Assembly: GCA_018257865.1 (NCBI GenBank)
Contig: JAEUBA010000021.1
Span: 1-64,000, forward strand
Reading direction: 5' to 3'
Length of the DNA: 64,000 bases
Origin: Stereocaulon alpinum
Taxonomy: Eukaryota > Ascomycota > Lecanoromycetes > Lecanorales > Stereocaulaceae
A program made the translations under genes and the position numbers. This document shows positions 34,814-46,245 of the stretch, piece after piece. Numbering within the stretch: the stretch's first letter is position 1; each line of letters opens with the position of its first letter. The notes beneath the pieces were generated by a model that searched no databases, was not told where the DNA came from, and was given only the letters and a program-made list of their open reading frames with translations.

Positions 34814-35833
34814 CTATCCGGTAACCTTGATCACGACCTTACCATTGGCGTGACCCGTATCCAACCTTTCAAACGCCTCGTTATAATCCTCGAAGTTCCA
34901 AACACTGTCCAAAACCGCCCGACAACGCCCTTGATCCAAGAGTCTCGACACCTCGGCCAACTGTTGACCATTCGGCTTCATGATAAAAAATTCGTTCCTT
35001 ACAACCTTTCCCTTCAGCTCTTCTGGCCTCTTCTCTTCAGGTGGCTCAACAATGCTGATCAAAGTGCCCCCATCCTTTACACAAAACCACGCATCCTCTA
35101 GCGTCTTCCCTCCTATACAATCGATCACAAAATCCACCGCCCCTATTCTCCCAGCCCATTCCTGTAAGCTCTCCATCGTGTAGTTCACAGTCTCCGACGC
35201 ACCCAAACCCCTAACGAACTCGTCGTTTCTCGTACCGCCAACCTGCGCCACCACTTTTAAACCTGCAATGCTGGCCAACTGCACAAGCCAAACGCCAACT
35301 CCACCCGCCGCGGCAGTGATCAACATCCTTTTCCCCCCCGTATTCGGATCATCAAACCCCCTCAATCCAGCGTGCTCGAACAAGGCCTGCCAGGCCGTAA
35401 TCGCTGACAGCGGCACCGTCGCCGCTTCTTCCCAGTTTAGTATCTGCGGTTTCAGTGCCATCTCCCCCGTCCGCGCGATGGTGTATTCGCGATAGTTCCC
35501 TGGACGAGACGGGAGCGTGCGAGCGTAGATTTCGTCGCCGGGCTTAAAGGGAGAGGCTGGAGGTGCTGTTATAACCGTCCCAGCAAGATCGTAGCCCGGT
35601 GTGATCAGTTTCTCTGGGTTTTCGGCGAAGATAGCGACGGGGAACTGGGCTGGCCAGAGCAATTCGCGGGTGCAGAGGGCTGTGGTTTTAACATGGATAA
35701 GATGGTCGTTTTTGGAAGGGTCGGGTACGGGTATTGAGTGAGAGGCGTCGATGCTGAGGGTCTGGGAGGGCAAGTCATAGATGAGGGTTTTGGCGGTAAG
35801 AGGATGTTCCGGGGTAGTGGATGTTGCGGCCAT
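34814..35833 (-). CDS. Zinc-independent medium-chain dehydrogenase/reductase (quinone oxidoreductase-like)
   Basis: A single exon encodes 339 residues. The GroES-like N-terminal half contains GYDLAGTV and FKPGDEIYAR. The Rossmann half carries AAAGGVGVWLVQLA (about 174-187), the nucleotide-binding loop of NAD(P)H-dependent MDR enzymes. The Cys and His zinc ligands of true alcohol dehydrogenases are absent, pointing to the quinone oxidoreductase or enoyl reductase branch. The protein is probably cytosolic. The physiological substrate cannot be inferred. Confidence 0.88.
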   Translation of the reverse strand: MAATSTTPEHPLTAKTLIYDLPSQTLSIDASHSIPVPDPSKNDHLIHVKTTALCTRELLWPAQFPVAIFAENPEKLITPGYDLAGTVITAPPASPFKPGDEIYARTLPSRPGNYREYTIARTGEMALKPQILNWEEAATVPLSAITAWQALFEHAGLRGFDDPNTGGKRMLITAAAGGVGVWLVQLASIAGLKVVAQVGGTRNDEFVRGLGASETVNYTMESLQEWAGRIGAVDFVIDCIGGKTLEDAWFCVKDGGTLISIVEPPEEKRPEELKGKVVRNEFFIMKPNGQQLAEVSRLLDQGRCRAVLDSVWNFEDYNEAFERLDTGHANGKVVIKVTG

Positions 35834-35913
35834 AATGCTTCAGTAGCCTTGTCTATGTAGCGATGAATGTTCGAGCAGAGCTATCTAGAGGCGCAGGAAT
35901 GCATTCTAATTTC

Positions 35914-35983
35914 TGTCTTGTTGACATGGCTCCGGACAGTGATTCAGACGAGGCATATATAGGTTGATTAGCTGACTTACCTT
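35914..35983. repeat. Direct repeat unit 1
   Basis: Both units share gtcttrttgacatggg-like text, then gacgaggcatatat and a gttgattanctgactt-like end. The second unit is at 36064-36137, about 150 bp downstream, with a small insertion. Confidence 0.65.
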
Positions 35984-36063
35984 GTCACTGGCGACATCAT
36001 GTCCGGATTCTTACGGGATTGGTATTGCAGTCACGCGCATACAATAAGAGGCTGCCATTCCTC

Positions 36064-36137
36064 GTCTTATTGACATGGGTTTGGACTGGACATAACGAGG
36101 TATTCTGACGAGGCATATATGCAGTTTGATTACCTGA
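36064..36137. repeat. Direct repeat unit 2
   Basis: This is the diverged copy of 35914-35983; the shared core gacgaggcatatat is exact. The unit extends through tttgattacctgatct. Confidence 0.65.
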
Positions 36138-37500
36138 TCTGCTTGGCATCACATTCCTATCTCCACGGTCTTGGGTTGGAACTGTTTTCACTTGAGGATT
36201 AGCTAGCAGTGGTACAGTAGCATTGCCAAGTGTGACAGTAATGGTCCCAAAACATTCGAAGGTTACGAACAGATACCCGCTAGAGTGACCTAAATGGTAA
36301 TAGTGTCGTTGCAATGATGTTCCATCGGCAGAGCTTTAATTGCACGTCAATGAGAACGACAATATTGAAGAGATGTTACAAGAGGAAGTCTGGTACAAAA
36401 GAGTATCTACTAATAGGGAAAAGCATCATCAACCACAACAACAACACAAGATCGAGGGGGCGGCGAAGTCGGATACCGCACGCTTTAGCGGAGGGAGCAA
36501 TCCGCGTTATCAACCCACACTCACGATGGGCGTATTCGATGTACCCTCTGTCAGTGCGTCAAGGCCGTTTCACTGCGTCGAAGTCCTGCTCGTCTGGTAT
36601 CGTCAAGAACGACAAGGCAGAGGCCCCCAATAGCGAGCCCGCCTCGAAGGCGCCCCTAGTTCTAAAACATCACCCCGCAACAATTAGATCCTTCCAGCTC
36701 CACCGCCTGCGAGTTCAGCAACGAGATTTTAGCTCGACAGTATACTCCAGATACTTTTTGACCGTATAGAGGGCAAGCAGCCACGTATGGGCTAGTGGAT
36801 TGTGCAAGTGGTAGTATTGTAGGCATGATGAGCGCTTGGATGCGGCGAATCTCCGGGCGGGTTTGGGGTGCGCGTTCTGGGGCTTCTCCGGCAATTGTTC
36901 GATTTTCTACCAATGTCAAATAAGACCATTATAACCTCAACCTCATTGCAATGACTATGTGATTCACTGATTGTTTGGGGAATAGTTACATGAGAATGAA
37001 TAGTAGTAGATTTAGAGCTGGGTGGCCCACTGAAACGTTGCACCATTGCCATAGAAAAATTCACGGCCCTTGAGGGACCCTTAGCAGAGGCCCCGGAATT
37101 ACCTTAAAAACTCCCCCTGGTTAGGTGCTAACCGCGCCTTAGAGGGCTCGCTTATGGGGCTGTCCGCCTGAACTCTTCTGGTATGACGTCGGCGGAAACG
37201 TCCCGCTATCCATGCACGCCGCCCCTTCCGTGCCGCGTCTTAAAGATTTGCGAATTGGATACAATGAAGATATTCTAACACGCCGCGCTTTAAATTGACA
37301 GCGCTTTTGTATTTGACTGCTTTAGACATCATCCACTCTAGCCAAGCCTGGAGCGCTTCAACAATCATTGGAACCCAATGAAGTCACGTATTCTCAAGTT
37401 CCAGCGGTTCCTGTCTCTGTTGAATCCTGTAAGAGCTACCTAGGTAGAGCGCTTTGCCAAGACCCGACATGCATGCAATTGCTGATGGGTGTCCAGAACG

Positions 37501-39040
37501 ATGCCCCGAAATACTGTCTTCCACTCGCAAACGCACAAGCCATTTCGAACCCAAGGATCCCTCGAACTTCGGGAAGATCGCGTCGCCGGGCCTCTTTCTT
37601 TCCTCAACCCTACTCGCGCTGCGTTTAGACATAACCCAGCTAAGGAGAAGACTCTTGACACTGCGAATGACCTTCAGAATGGCGTAGATGCCGATCAAAC
37701 CTCAGAAGATAAGACGGGCAAGCCAGACGATGAGCAGCCGGCATCAAGTGTTGAGTTTAATTGGCGGTCTCGAGACAATCGAAAAGGCCGCCATGCCCTT
37801 GTCGTCAACCCATCTGTCGATCCGTCCCCTCCTTACCTAGTTCCCAAACCAACATCTTCACTTCGCGAAGTTGCTCGAAACATTGCTTTGATGTGGACTT
37901 CTTACCCTTACTGGGACGTGTCCTATTTAGTCGCTACAACCTTTACGTGGGGCTCCGTGGTCTGGGTTATAAACGCTTTCTTCGTCTTCCTACCTTTGGT
38001 CCAGCCTAGAACAGAGTTCAAAGACGAGATCTTGATCGGCGGAGGTGTCTCTGCGTTCATCGGAGCAACAATTTTTGAGATTGGCAGTATTCTGCTGATG
38101 GTCGAAGCCGTGAACGAGAATCGCTCAGGATGTTTTGGTTGGGCCTTCACACGCGTACTTTCTGGTGGGGAGGGTGGACACAAGTTTAGAGTACGGCCTG
38201 ATAAGGATAGGTGTACTCATCATCATACTAATAAGGGGAATTTTGTTGGCAAGGGATCAAGTGAGTCTATATATCTATAAGCCCAGTCAGCACAGCTTAC
38301 ATACTTCAAGTCGGAGGGCCCTTTGATGTAATGCAATCGCAGGAATCGTCTCGTAACAGCGAAGAAAAGCCGATAGAGACGAACAGCACAGGGGATTCGT
38401 GGGTTTGGTTCCCCTCATGGCTGGAGCTCAAAACCCACTATCTGAGAGAACTTGGGTTTCTGGCGTCGCTTTCTCAATTTTATGGTGCCACAATATTTTG
38501 GGTCAGCGGTGTCTTGCCTTCCGTCAATCTAGGGAGTGTGGCTGACGTCGTGTAGATATCTGGCTTTACTGCTCTTCCTGGTATCAACAACAAGTTGTCA
38601 CAGGGCCTACTTGATGGCATCTACTGGGTTCCACAAATGGTTGGAGGATCAGGATTTATCATCTCAGGCTTTTTGTACATGGTGGAAACTCAATCCAAAT
38701 GGTATTTGCCCGCGTGGGGTGTGCTTGGATGGCATATTGGGTTCTGGAACCTCATTGGTATGGCCCTTCATCTAGTAGATCATGGGGAAGTAGCATTGGC
38801 TGACATAAATACAGGAGCATTTGGCTTTACGGTAGATCCACGCGTTGAAGGACCAACGAGGGTTCAATGCTAACGTGTTCGCAGCTCTCTGGTGCACTAG
38901 GTCCCGCATATGGCAACAGTGGCGCTCAATACGAAGCTGCTCTTGCAACCTTTTGGGGCAGTTGGGCGTTCTTGATTGGATCTACAATACAGTGGTATGA
39001 ATCTTTGGATAAACATCCTGTTGAAACGCAGAAAAACTAG
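37501..39040 (+). CDS. Conserved fungal multi-pass membrane protein
   Basis: Five exons (37501-38260, 38311-38501, 38556-38757, 38815-38831, 38885-39040) encode 441 residues. I do not recognise a named family. The first 110 residues are polar. Six hydrophobic segments follow: TTFTWGSVVWVINAFFVF, GGVSAFIGATIFEIGSILLM, SQFYGATIFWISGF, MVGGSGFIISGFLYMVE, GWHIGFWNLIGAFGFTLSG and TFWGSWAFLIGSTIQW. Exon 4 is only 17 nt and sits inside the fifth segment. All phases fit. The product is probably an integral membrane protein of unknown role. Earlier ATGs exist in other frames, and the chosen start is the first ATG in this frame. Confidence 0.78.
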
Positions 39041-39837
39041 CATGCATCTTGTGTCAGCTGGCCTGATATGTGAAAAGTTGTCTGTAATATAGCGCTGCAT
39101 TAGCGGGTTGGCGCATTGAAGTAGAATACTATGTATAGCACGTCATGCAGAAGCCGGCCTCAAATCAGCACGTTTTATTTCACACACCGCCCTGCTTCCT
39201 TCAATGAGTCTAGGTCTTTGCTCATCTAAGAATGGACCATTTGACAACCTCGGTCCGGCTTAGAATGTATTGGTGATATTTGGCTATTGATCAACCATAC
39301 TAATGCAGTGACTATTGCCATGTCATGCTCTCGCCAAAATCTGATACAGTTCTCTCTGGCCCGGACGGACGTCAATCATCTCCCAATAGCGCCTCCAGAA
39401 TGACCGAGCTTGAGCATCGAATGGGTCAAATGCTGCTCCGGTACGCATAGCTTTGCATCATAAATGGTAGGATTGAAGTATGGAGTTCACCATTCCACGC
39501 CCGAGGTTCAAGACTTCCAGGCTACAATACCTTGACCCAGAGTCCCATTATATTCAGAACGCAGACTAGCACATACAAAATGCATCAAATTTACTTGTAT
39601 ATATATATATGTGTAGAGTAATTGATCCAATGAATACTTTAGCCTGCAGATACAGAGAAGTCCCTTTTGGGCGTGTTGCAGTAGCGCGGGCTTGGCGTAT
39701 CAAGAAATCTGGCCTGTACCAAAAACGCCCGTTGAAGAGTAAAGCTCGAGTTCCAATTACAGAACCACTCGCTCAACCACGCTCGTTAATGACCAATTCC
39801 ACGCTCCTTTAGTAGTGCGTCTATCCACGATTTCGCC
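39041..39837. other. Intergenic region upstream of DPM1
   Basis: These 797 bases contain no gene I can support. A short (ta)n run lies near 39598-39610. Confidence 0.35.
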
Positions 39838-40744
39838 ATGTCTACCAAAGAAAAGTACACCGTCATCCTCCCCACCTACAACGAACGCCGCAACCTACCC
39901 ATAATCTGCTGGCTTCTCGAGAAAACATTTACAGCTCAGTTGGTCGACCCCCTTTCCCCTCCCCTCCTACAAATCCATCCAAATCCTAACATACCCTCCC
40001 TCCCTCCCAGCAAGCTAGACTGGGAACTCATAATCGTCGACGACGGCTCCCCAGACGGCACCCTCCAAGTCGCCCAACAACTCCAAACCCTCTACACCCC
40101 GCAACGAATAGTCCTAAAACCGCGCGTCGGCAAACTCGGTCTCGGAACCGCCTACGTCCACGGTCTAAGGTACGCAACCGGTACCTTTGTTATAATAATG
40201 GACGCCGATTTTAGCCACCATCCCAAATTCCTACCGCAGATGATCGCGACCCAGAAAGAAGGGGATTATGATATCGTTACTGGGACGCGGTATGCGGGGA
40301 ATGGAGGCGTGTATGGGTGGGATTTGAAGAGGAAGTTGGTTTCTAGAGGGGCGAATTTGTTTGCGGATACGGTGCTTAGGCCGGGGGTTAGTGATTTGAC
40401 GGGGAGTTTTAGGCTGTATAAGCGGGAGGTGCTGGAGAGGGTTATTGCGGAGACAGAGAGTAAGGGGTATACTTTTCAGATGGAGATGATGGTTAGGGCG
40501 AAGGGGTTAGGGTATAGGGTTGCGGAGTGTCCGATTAGTTTTGTTGATCGAGGTGAGTGGGATGGAGCGTTTGGGGGAAGTTGGACGAGAGGCTAACGTT
40601 GAGTAGTGTATGGGGAGAGTAAGCTTGGTGGGGATGAGATCGTTGAGTATGCTAAGGTGAGACTCAATGCTGGGAATTCAACACAAGCTACTTGCTAATG
40701 ATCCTACTATCCAGGGCGTCCTAAGCCTGTGGATGAAAGTGTAG
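39838..40744 (+). CDS. DPM1: Dolichol-phosphate mannosyltransferase catalytic subunit
   Basis: The enzyme makes dolichyl-phosphate-mannose at the ER membrane for N-glycans, O-mannose and GPI anchors. I infer exons 39838-39938, 40011-40552, 40607-40656 and 40715-40744, giving 240 residues. GT-A motifs are clear: VILPTYNERRNLP, IIVDDGSPDGT, IIMDADFSHHP, TGTRYAGNGGVYGWDLKRK and SDLTGSFRLYK. The 72-bp segment 39939-40010 has no stop and keeps frame, but it encodes a proline-rich insert unlike the family. It begins GT, ends CCCAG and has a tcctaacat branch, so I treat it as an intron that restores FTAHKLDWEL. Its donor gttggt is weak. There is no C-terminal membrane anchor, as in other fungi that use the separate Dpm2/Dpm3 subunits. 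Confidence 0.9.
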
Positions 40745-40903
40745 AACTATCTTAGTCTGCTGTCATCTTAGCAATATACCCCCATATCCTCGAAATCCAA
40801 TGGGAATCTGTCATAAGTCTCGCTCTTCGGTGGACAACCTCCCTTCCAGACGTTTGGACGTAATTTCGGTTCCGCGATCCTATGGTTACATACATTATCC
40901 CTC

Positions 40904-42021
40904 TTACATATTCCTGCCTCCGGTCACCTGTTGTTGTCAGCAGATGCACTCCAGAATATATCAACTGGAAGTGAGAGCTTACCATAATCGTCTGGCCGTT
41001 GACATACGAGAAGAGCGGACTGGCGACGGCCAGAATCACACTCGCCGCCTCCGTGGCCGTCCCAGGTCTCCTAAGCGGTATATCTGCGTATGCAGTGACT
41101 CCCGCCGACTCCTTTTGCGCTTTCGGTATCCCAAGAGCTACTTTACCGCCATCCGGAGTTGTAACAAAAGCACCTTCTTCTTTTGCGGCCGTGAGGCGGG
41201 TGAGGATGTGGCCGAATGCGATGCTAAGTGGATTTCAGTCAATTGAGATGGGGATGGGGGAAAGGAAGCAAAAGTGAATAGGAGGCGTACGTGTTCGCGC
41301 GGACACCGAACGAAGGACCCCATTCTTTGGCTATAACCTTTGAGAGGCCAGTCACGCCCGCTTTCGCCGTGCCATAATTAATCTGGCCTCTATAAGGTTT
41401 GCGGTCAGTGGGCACTTGCATCCGATGGCCCAGACGTGGGATCATACGCGTTACCGTTTACTCCGCTTGTGCTGCTAATATTGATGATGTTCCTTGGCTC
41501 TCCATCCTTAACTCGAAAATATGGTGCTGCGGCTCTCACAAGCCTGAAAGGTGCTGTATTGTGCAGAGCAAGGATGGTGTCCCATTGCTTGTCTGTCATC
41601 TTATGGATCACCCCATCCCACGTGAAACCGGCATTGTTGACAATAACGTGGATCTTGCCTCCTCCGAACTCCGCAGCCTTTTTGACCAGCTCATTGATAT
41701 AGTCTCCATTCAACATATCGCCCGGTACAGCTGTTGCTTTTCCCCCAGCATCATTGATGGCTTTGGCGACTGCGTTCGCTTTGGCTGTCCGCATGAAGTT
41801 CAATCAGCTCTCAAGTACCATACTATTTGAGTTGTCCAGCTTTCAAGTGTCTCACCCGCATCAATGTCCTGAACCACGACTTTCGCGCCCTCTTTTGCGA
41901 ACAACTGTGCTGCTTCCGCACCAATGCCTTGACCACTGCCGGTGATGATGGCCACTTGACCGGATAGCATGCCCTTAGGGAAGAGATGCCCGGCGATCTG
42001 GGCTACGCGCTTTTCTGCCAT
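40904..42021 (-). CDS. Short-chain dehydrogenase/reductase (FabG-like)
   Basis: Five exons (42021-41856, 41784-41448, 41389-41291, 41223-40983, 40927-40904) encode 288 residues. The classical SDR pattern is complete: cofactor loop TGSGQGIG (27-34), NNAG, catalytic Ser in ISSTSG, and YGTAK with Tyr and Lys four apart, then the VTGG end. Similarity is to 3-oxoacyl-ACP reductase-type enzymes, often annotated as FabG in fungi. The Asp in VVVQDIDA, at the end of beta-strand 2, favours NAD(H). The last exon is only 24 nt. The substrate is unknown. The gene is convergent with DPM1, with 159 bp between stops. Confidence 0.9.
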
Positions 42022-42376
42022 TTTAACTGGTGCTTATGAACCGTTGACTTGTTCAGGAACAAGTTGAACGATATGGCAAATCTTTGCGAGCGGTCGATAG
42101 GGTGATGAAGCATAGGTGAAAGTCAATTCAGTTGCGGAGCTGGTTCGCATTTACCGAGGCATGACCTCACCGAACGGGCCGAACCCTAAAGCCTCGATGA
42201 CTTGGCATATCTCAGACCTCTGAATTCACAAGATGTTCATTTGCTCTTTAGCATAGGAGGACAATCGGACAACGCGTCCAATAGGAGATATCACGTGCCT
42301 CATGGTTTCATCCCAGGACGAGTCGAAAGCTGTTCCTTTCGGTGATTGGTCCTTATTTACTTGTCCTTCAGGCGTG

Positions 42377-43353
42377 TTATCGCCTTTTCATGTTTTTGAT
42401 TGTGATAACATTTCCGTTCAGCTGCCACTGCGTGCTGTTACTTTGGACGAGCTCCTCCCAGCTACGGCGCAAGACTCTCTCAAGGTACTCCTTGTCGACA
42501 GTCAAGTAGCTCTTTCCCAAGCAATCCAGAGCACGCTTCCTCATCCCTTCTTCCGCCCACTCCAGCAGGCCTTTTTGATAGGTGGTCATCAGATCCTTGA
42601 TTCTCCAGAAAGCACACCAGTCACCATGCACCAATGCCCTGAGCACTGCGTTTAACTTGACATCCATGTAATGAAAGCGAATACTTGCTTCATAAGCTGC
42701 AGATAGGTCATCCTGCCTGCAAGCCAGGTCAAGTATATAGTATCCCACAAATTCACTGTACTCGGAATCTGAAAGCGCAGTCACCGGATGAATACGGTAC
42801 AAGAGATGCAGTAGAGCTGGGTGATAGGATTCCATGTGCTTTTCCAGTATTGTAGCCCGGATAATGAAAATGTATGCCCGTACAGCGAAAAAATCTTTGC
42901 GAGCTGAAGCCACAACGGCTTCACGGAGCTTACGCATGGCCATGAGAATTATTGGCAGCTCCCTTGGATTGTTACTTGGTCCAGGATAAGCCCTACTCTC
43001 TGGACTTGAGATGATACCAGATCTCTTGGTGACTGTAAGATCGTTCAAAGTTGGTCCATCAAGGGATAAAGATCCGATTGTTTCTGCAAGGGCATCGCCG
43101 CATGCGGAACCAGCACGGAGATGGAACTCTTCGTATCTTTGGAATATTCTACTGTAGTATCCCTCCTGTGCTTGAAAGTCTAGAAGTCTGGTACGAAATC
43201 AGTGGAGAACGAGGTCCAAAATGCAGGTTTTCATCACCTATTATCTCCTTTCGAGGGTAGACCTATGTCTTCCAAGGGGTCCAAATGCACGGCTCTGAGT
43301 CTATCCCTTTGTCCTGCAGGAGGCCGATACTTAGCAGCACCAACTTGTGACAT
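42377..43353 (-). CDS. Conserved fungal helical protein, CSN8/PSMD8/eIF3K-like
   Basis: Two exons (43353-43238 and 43187-42377) encode 308 residues. The 50-bp intron joins GDNR to LLDFQAQEGYYSRIFQRYEEF in exact phase. The body is all-helical with RELPIILMAMRKLREAV, YIFIIRATILEKHMESYHPALLHLL, YYILDLACRQDDLSAAYEA and ALVHGDWCAFWRIKDLM. I associate this pattern with fungal proteins annotated as carrying the CSN8/PSD8/EIF3K domain, related to proteasome-lid and PCI scaffolds, but the match is by eye and the function is untested. Its start faces the PAQR gene 209 bp away. Confidence 0.78.
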
Positions 43354-43562
43354 GATCTTAACAGCTGTTCATTTAAGCTATCAAAAGTTCATCGTCATCC
43401 TTGAGATTGACAAATTCTGAGATGTTGTTGAGAATGCGAAGAACTAGGTGGGAAGAGGCAGACCTTGCGCCAAGAAGATTGAGCCACACTTCAACCCGCC
43501 TTCTAGAAAGTGGCTATTTCACAGATGTTCACGTGTCTTCGTCGTCGCCGTTAGAAAACGAC

Positions 43563-44744
43563 ATGACGACACGACGTCTGCCTCCACGGGCACAAACTAC
43601 GCCAGTTCAAACACTTCACAGCCTTCTCACAGCGCAAGATGCCGACACGGCCACAAGGACTCGACCACCCGCTGGCCCTTTTCTCCTCAAATTTGACGAG
43701 CTTCCGCCATGGCAACAAGACAACCATTACATACTGGCCAAGTATAGACCGGAATCGCATTCTTACTTTCGATGTTTCCAGAGTCTTTTCTACCTGCATA
43801 ACGAGTCAGTCAACATCCACAGCCACCTTCTTGGCGCTTTCCTGTTCTACTTTATATCTCTATCCCTCTATGCCTTTGAACGGTACAATATCAGCACTGC
43901 GGATGTATTGGCGTTCTCGTTCTTTTTCGTCGGTGCCGTTGTACGTCTAAGTTACCCTACTAGCTCTGTATTCCACCCAGGGTGAGTGTTAGATTTTGAT
44001 TGGTCACAAGGCTTGCCTCGGCATGAGTGCTGCGTATCATATGATAGCAAACCATTCACCAGAAGTTCACCGAGTCGGGAATCAGGTACGAGTCAGTTGT
44101 CGGATCAATACGAAAGTTACTGATGTAATTTGGATAGCTTGACTATGTGGGCATTGTTGCTTTGATCTCCGGAAGCTTTGTGCCTAGTGTTTACTACGGG
44201 TTTCATTGCGAGCCGATGCTGCAGAAGATGTATTGGGCAATGGTTCGTCTTCTATCCTAGCTTACACTGTCTACCGGAGCTGAGGGTACCAGATCTCAAC
44301 CATTGCGATTGGATGCACCATTGTGTCCGTGAACCCAAAGTTTCGAACCCCCTTATGGAGGCCCTTTCGCGCGGGCATGTTTGTTGGATTTGGCCTGTCA
44401 GCAGTCTTTCCAGTCTTGCATGGGGTCTACATATACGGTGTCGAGAAGATGCAGTATTCCATGGGTCTTTACTGGGTAATCCTGCAAGGGTTCCTCTATA
44501 TTCTTGGTGCCGGACTCTACGCCGTTAGTTTCCCTATCCCTATACATTCGCGACACTTGGGATGTAGAGCTGAATTGGAGAATTATAGGCACGGATTCCA
44601 GAGAGATTGCACCCGGGGAGGTTCGATGTTTGGGGAAGCTCACATCAGATCTTCCATATTCTCATACTATTGGCGGCCATGTCACAACTTATGGGACTGT
44701 TGACAGCACTCCACCATGCACGGATATTCTCGCCATGCCGATGA
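43563..44744 (+). CDS. PAQR-family (adiponectin receptor / haemolysin III-like) membrane protein
   Basis: Five exons (43563-43940, 44011-44085, 44138-44242, 44293-44523, 44589-44744) encode 314 residues. Before the first helix lies the family text KFDELPPWQQDNHYI...YRPES. Then come ESVNIHSHLLGA with helix 1, the SAAYHMIANHS motif, PSVYYGFHCEP, and a C-terminal SSHQIFHILI with the paired His of the presumed zinc site. Seven membrane helices are expected. Yeast relatives (IZH genes) act in zinc and sterol homeostasis, and fungal products may be ceramidase-like hydrolases. An in-frame ATG at 43422 would add 47 residues but leaves almost no promoter. All exon phases agree. Confidence 0.9.
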
Positions 44745-45544
44745 CACAGTGTCAATATGCTCAGCCAGCGATTTCCCTGGCCCCACCTTCTGCTTACCGA
44801 TCTGCGGCATACTAGACCAAGTCCAATGATTTCCTGGAGAGACTGAATACGGACATCTGTCTACCATTGGCATCCTCGATCAACATCGGTTCAAGTCGAC
44901 CAGCCTTTACAGCTTCCGAATTGCTGTCAGCTGAGATCATTATAGCCGTTACTTCCTTCTTTAATCGGAGAAGTAGGATCGTTTAGGAAGCTTCTTCGCG
45001 GAGAGCAACAGGCTGGTGTAACGTAAGCAAATGATCGCATGAACGTCCTTCTAAATCCTTGCAAAGTGCAAGATAACGTGGGAGTTATATCATTTTCATT
45101 GATGTGTCAGAAGTCCGTGACTTTCTCTGCTCCGGTTGCAAAGACATTGAACTTTTCCGCTTCCATGGACATCAATTGAGACTATGTCAGCTGTCCCGTC
45201 GTTAAAGTCTTGCCATCTCAATCTCTTGTTTGCATAGCCAGTGCCACATCTCATTACAAATGGGGGAACACTTCCAGCCAAACGCAAATAAGCTTTACGT
45301 CACCACCCTGACGTGCTGTACAGCTGCCGGCTTCATAAGATCGGATGTAGGCCGTCTTCATAGGTGCACTTTGGTCGAATATTGTAGAAGTATCCTACCG
45401 GAGCACGCCAAGCTCTGCTTTCGAGCAATTTTCATTCAAGCGTTAGCAATCTACAGCCATCAGTGTCAGAAACCGCAAATCGCAAAAATAGAATAATATA
45501 CAACATGATCGATCTTATAGAGATCAGAGGTGCAAGAATGCAAA
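44745..45544. other. Intergenic region, no supported gene
   Basis: These 800 bases lie between the PAQR gene and the 5S rRNA gene. I see only short chance ORFs. Confidence 0.35.
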
Positions 45545-45665
45545 AACATACAGCAGCCAGTATTCGCTGGTGGTCACCCACCCAACTACTAATTGACCGA
45601 TCTGAAGCTTGTCTTTGGCAGAGCGGACGGGATGCCGAGTGTTCTTCAGTCTATGGCCGTATGTA
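45545..45665 (-). rRNA. 5S ribosomal RNA gene (single dispersed copy)
   Basis: The minus strand starts acatacggccatag, contains cggcatcccgtccgctctgcc, and then the promoter/box C-like tagttgggtgggtgacc and accagcgaat, ending gctgctgtatgtt followed by a T-run (RNA polymerase III stop). These match fungal 5S rRNA in order and in total length, about 121 nt. The terminal acatac/gtatgt bases pair. Filamentous ascomycetes typically scatter 5S genes through the genome, as seen here. The helix III region looks diverged from Neurospora-type genes, so a pseudogene cannot be excluded. Confidence 0.85.
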
Positions 45666-46245
45666 CTCAGTATAATGGTATTTCACAATATATTGCTCAT
45701 CAAGTAAGAGGGCGAACCGGCAATTCATGAGATTGGTCGTCTTACTGGCTCAGGCTTCGCTCTACTTCTAATGGCGGAATGGAGTGTCCGTATCTATGTT
45801 TGACCTTGAACGTAGGCGCATGGTGCTTGTTTATGTTGTTCGTAAGTAGAGGAATGAGTGAGCAGCAAGGGAATCAAGGTACGGGCAAAACAGGTTGCGA
45901 TATATGGTCTTCATGGCCGCAAAATGTTATCAAGATCCTACATAGAAAGACATTCAAAATCTTCAAGGGCAGTTTATCATGCCATCCATGTTTCGCCAGC
46001 ATAAAGTAACGTGCCATTCATGGGTATCCTTTGACCCTCAACGCCATGATGTGGTGACGAAGGATGCCCGACTCCACCACAACGTGATGTGACGGTAACT
46101 CCACCCTTCCAAGTTCAGGATTTAGAACACCAGTGCCACCCAATGCATACATCATGCTCTTCGTAACAGATACAGTACGTGCGCCAGCTGGGACTAATTC
46201 AGCACCTGATTGCGGCCGTCAGACTCTTTCACTGACTACGTATGA
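45666..46245. other. Intergenic region, no supported gene
   Basis: These 580 bases lie upstream of the 5S gene (minus strand). 5S transcription signals in fungi are largely internal. No gene is recognised. Confidence 0.35.

Larger units (their letters stand above)
35834..37500. other. Intergenic region with a diverged direct repeat
   Basis: These 1.67 kb lie upstream of two divergent genes. Apart from the repeat pair at 35914-35983 and 36064-36137 I see only short chance ORFs. Confidence 0.4.

Noticed and set aside
44880..44910. Box B-like ggttcaagtcgacc suggesting a tRNA gene
   Set aside because: No matching box A or cloverleaf arms are visible at the right distance.
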